Below, piece by piece: positions 62,979 to 64,000 of a stretch of DNA of 64,000 nt (its first letter is position 1; every line of letters starts with the position of its first letter). The stretch is from the NCBI RefSeq assembly GCF_023554255.2, contig NZ_JAMJWD020000002.1:799435-863434 (forward strand). The letters run 5' to 3'. The notes under the pieces are model-generated. The model was given only the letters and a program-made list of their open reading frames with translations. It made no database searches and was not told where the DNA came from. The DNA comes from Phyllobacterium sp. 21LDTY02-6 (GTDB lineage Bacteria; Pseudomonadota; Alphaproteobacteria; Rhizobiales; Rhizobiaceae). The translations under genes were made by a program, and so were the position numbers.

Positions 62979-64000
62979 ATGACCCAATATTTCTCCAAAG
63001 CCGCTTTGCTTGCCATTGCGGTGGCCGCCTCGACAGGCGCCGCATCCGCCCGCGACCAGATCCAGGTTGCAGGTTCCTCCACGGTTCTTCCCTATGCCAA
63101 GATCGTTGCCGAGGCTTTCGGCGAGACCTTCCCGAACTTCAAGACCCCGGTCGTTGAATCCGGCGGTTCGGGCGCAGGCATCAAGGAATTCTGCAAGGGC
63201 GTCGGCGAAAACACCATCGACATCGCCAATGCTTCGCGCGCCATGAAGGATACCGAGCTGAAGTCGTGCGTCGATGCCGGCGTCAAGGACGTTCAGGAAG
63301 TTCGCATCGGTTATGACGGCATCGTCTTCGCCACGGACATCAAGGGCCCCGATTGGGCACTGAGCCCGAGCGACGTATACCTGGCCCTCGCAGCCAAGGT
63401 CGTCGTCGACGGCAAGCTCGTCGACAATCCGAACACCAAGTGGAACCAGGTCAATCCGAAGCTGCCGGATTGGGACATCGCCGCCTATATCCCGGGCGAA
63501 AAGCACGGCACCCGTGAAGTCTTCGAGGAAAAGCTCCTCGCTGCCGGCTGCGAAGCCACCAAGGCATCCGAGACCATCGCAACGCTCGGCCTCGACAAGA
63601 AGGCTGCTGCCGCAGCCTGCATCGCCGTGCGCAAGGACGGCAAGGCGATCGACATCGACGGCGATTATGCCGAGACGCTCGCCCGCATCGATGCAAACAA
63701 GACCGGCGTCGGCGTATTCGGCCTGGCATTTTACGAAAACAATGCCGACAAGCTGAAGGTCGCAACGGTCGACGGCATCGTGCCGAGCACCGAGACCATC
63801 TCTTCGGGCAAGTACCCGGTTTCGCGCCCGCTGTTCTTCTACGTCAAGAAGGCACATCTCGGCGTCATCCCCGGCCTGAAGGAATATGTGGATTTCTTCC
63901 TCGACGACCAGATGGTCGGTGAAGACGGTCCGCTGGTCGAATACGGTCTCGTCGCTGCCCCGGAAGCGGAACGCAAGGCTCAGCGCGACGCCTTCGCTGC
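62979..64000 (+). CDS. pstS: Phosphate ABC transporter substrate-binding protein PstS (3' end outside window)
   Basis: Open from ATG 62979 to the window edge, 340 codons visible. Signal peptide MTQYFSKAALLAIAVAAST then ASARDQIQVAGSSTVLPYAK, where AGSSTVLPY is the phosphate-loop motif. SGGSGAGIKEFCKG and NASRAMKDTEL contact phosphate in the family. PstS-like proteins of this long type carry the FYVKKAHLGVIPGLKEYVDFF tail. CAGGAG at 62965-62970 is the ribosome binding site. PHO boxes show phosphate-starvation control; pstC, pstA, pstB and phoU would be expected downstream. Confidence 0.9.
   Translation, partial: MTQYFSKAALLAIAVAASTGAASARDQIQVAGSSTVLPYAKIVAEAFGETFPNFKTPVVESGGSGAGIKEFCKGVGENTIDIANASRAMKDTELKSCVDAGVKDVQEVRIGYDGIVFATDIKGPDWALSPSDVYLALAAKVVVDGKLVDNPNTKWNQVNPKLPDWDIAAYIPGEKHGTREVFEEKLLAAGCEATKASETIATLGLDKKAAAAACIAVRKDGKAIDIDGDYAETLARIDANKTGVGVFGLAFYENNADKLKVATVDGIVPSTETISSGKYPVSRPLFFYVKKAHLGVIPGLKEYVDFFLDDQMVGEDGPLVEYGLVAAPEAERKAQRDAFA

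Overview
This 64 kb window is a contiguous piece of an alphaproteobacterial chromosome, almost certainly from the order Hyphomicrobiales (Rhizobiales). The signs are a tkt-gap-pgk-fba sugar-phosphate cluster next to zapA/DUF4164, a TrcR (DUF1013) cell-cycle regulator, a GapR (DUF2312) nucleoid protein, a DUF1036-pyk pair, DUF1127/DUF1192/DUF1244/DUF465 proteins, an Atu4866-type protein and promoters of the EcfG and PhoB types. The family is not resolved from this window alone. DNA is GC-rich throughout. I see no rRNA, tRNA, CRISPR array, prophage or transposase, so this is mainly core chromosome with a few accessory islands.

Layout. 1-3.3 kb: end of a thiamine pyrophosphokinase gene, two paralogous glycine-zipper lipoproteins and an ABC-F ATPase. 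3.3-9.8 kb: zapA and DUF4164 on the minus strand, then tkt, gap, pgk and class I fba. 9.9-16.2 kb: SGNH hydrolase, a 54-residue membrane protein, propionyl-CoA synthetase, SDR, DUF1127, DJ-1/PfpI protein, WYL regulator, TrcR. 16.4-20.6 kb: secreted phytase-like protein behind a PHO box, quinone oxidoreductase, and a repeat-rich stretch of nearly 0.9 kb. 20.6-27.8 kb: DUF1192, MFS transporter, ArsR regulator, two DUF465 proteins, purEK, rpmJ, TPR protein, pyk and DUF1036. 28-34.6 kb: a Xre/MbcA-type antitoxin with a RES toxin, N-formylglutamate amidohydrolase, DUF1244, gapR, a LysR regulator divergent from an Atu4866-like protein, SDR, OsmC and 1-Cys peroxiredoxin.

34.8-40.1 kb is a complete cobalamin-uptake operon: promoter, cobalamin riboswitch, terminator hairpin, a 79-residue unknown protein, then btuB, btuF, btuC and btuD. 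40.2-43.9 kb holds a GAF-Fis regulator, an aldehyde dehydrogenase, DUF779 and a 3-methyladenine DNA glycosylase. 43.9-51.4 kb: TRAP permeases without a binding protein, a three-gene histidine kinase/response regulator module, an EamA transporter and a fumarylacetoacetate hydrolase-family enzyme. 51.5-53.8 kb is a YnbA / PlsC / YnbB-like phospholipid cluster. 54-55.7 kb encodes a PAS-GGDEF-EAL protein. 56.4-60.8 kb is a non-homologous end-joining locus (ku, ligD, ku), with EcfG-type promoters in front of both ku genes. The window ends with an MFS transporter and GntR regulator and the start of pstS behind three tandem PHO repeats.

The most interesting signals are regulatory: PHO box on the phytase-like gene, general-stress promoters on both ku genes, a riboswitch hairpin that may also hide a ribosome binding site, a terminator-like hairpin in the rpmJ leader, and a 475 bp segment bounded by inverted repeats and full of strong hairpins. 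The YnbA-like enzyme lacks two of the four canonical metal-binding aspartates.
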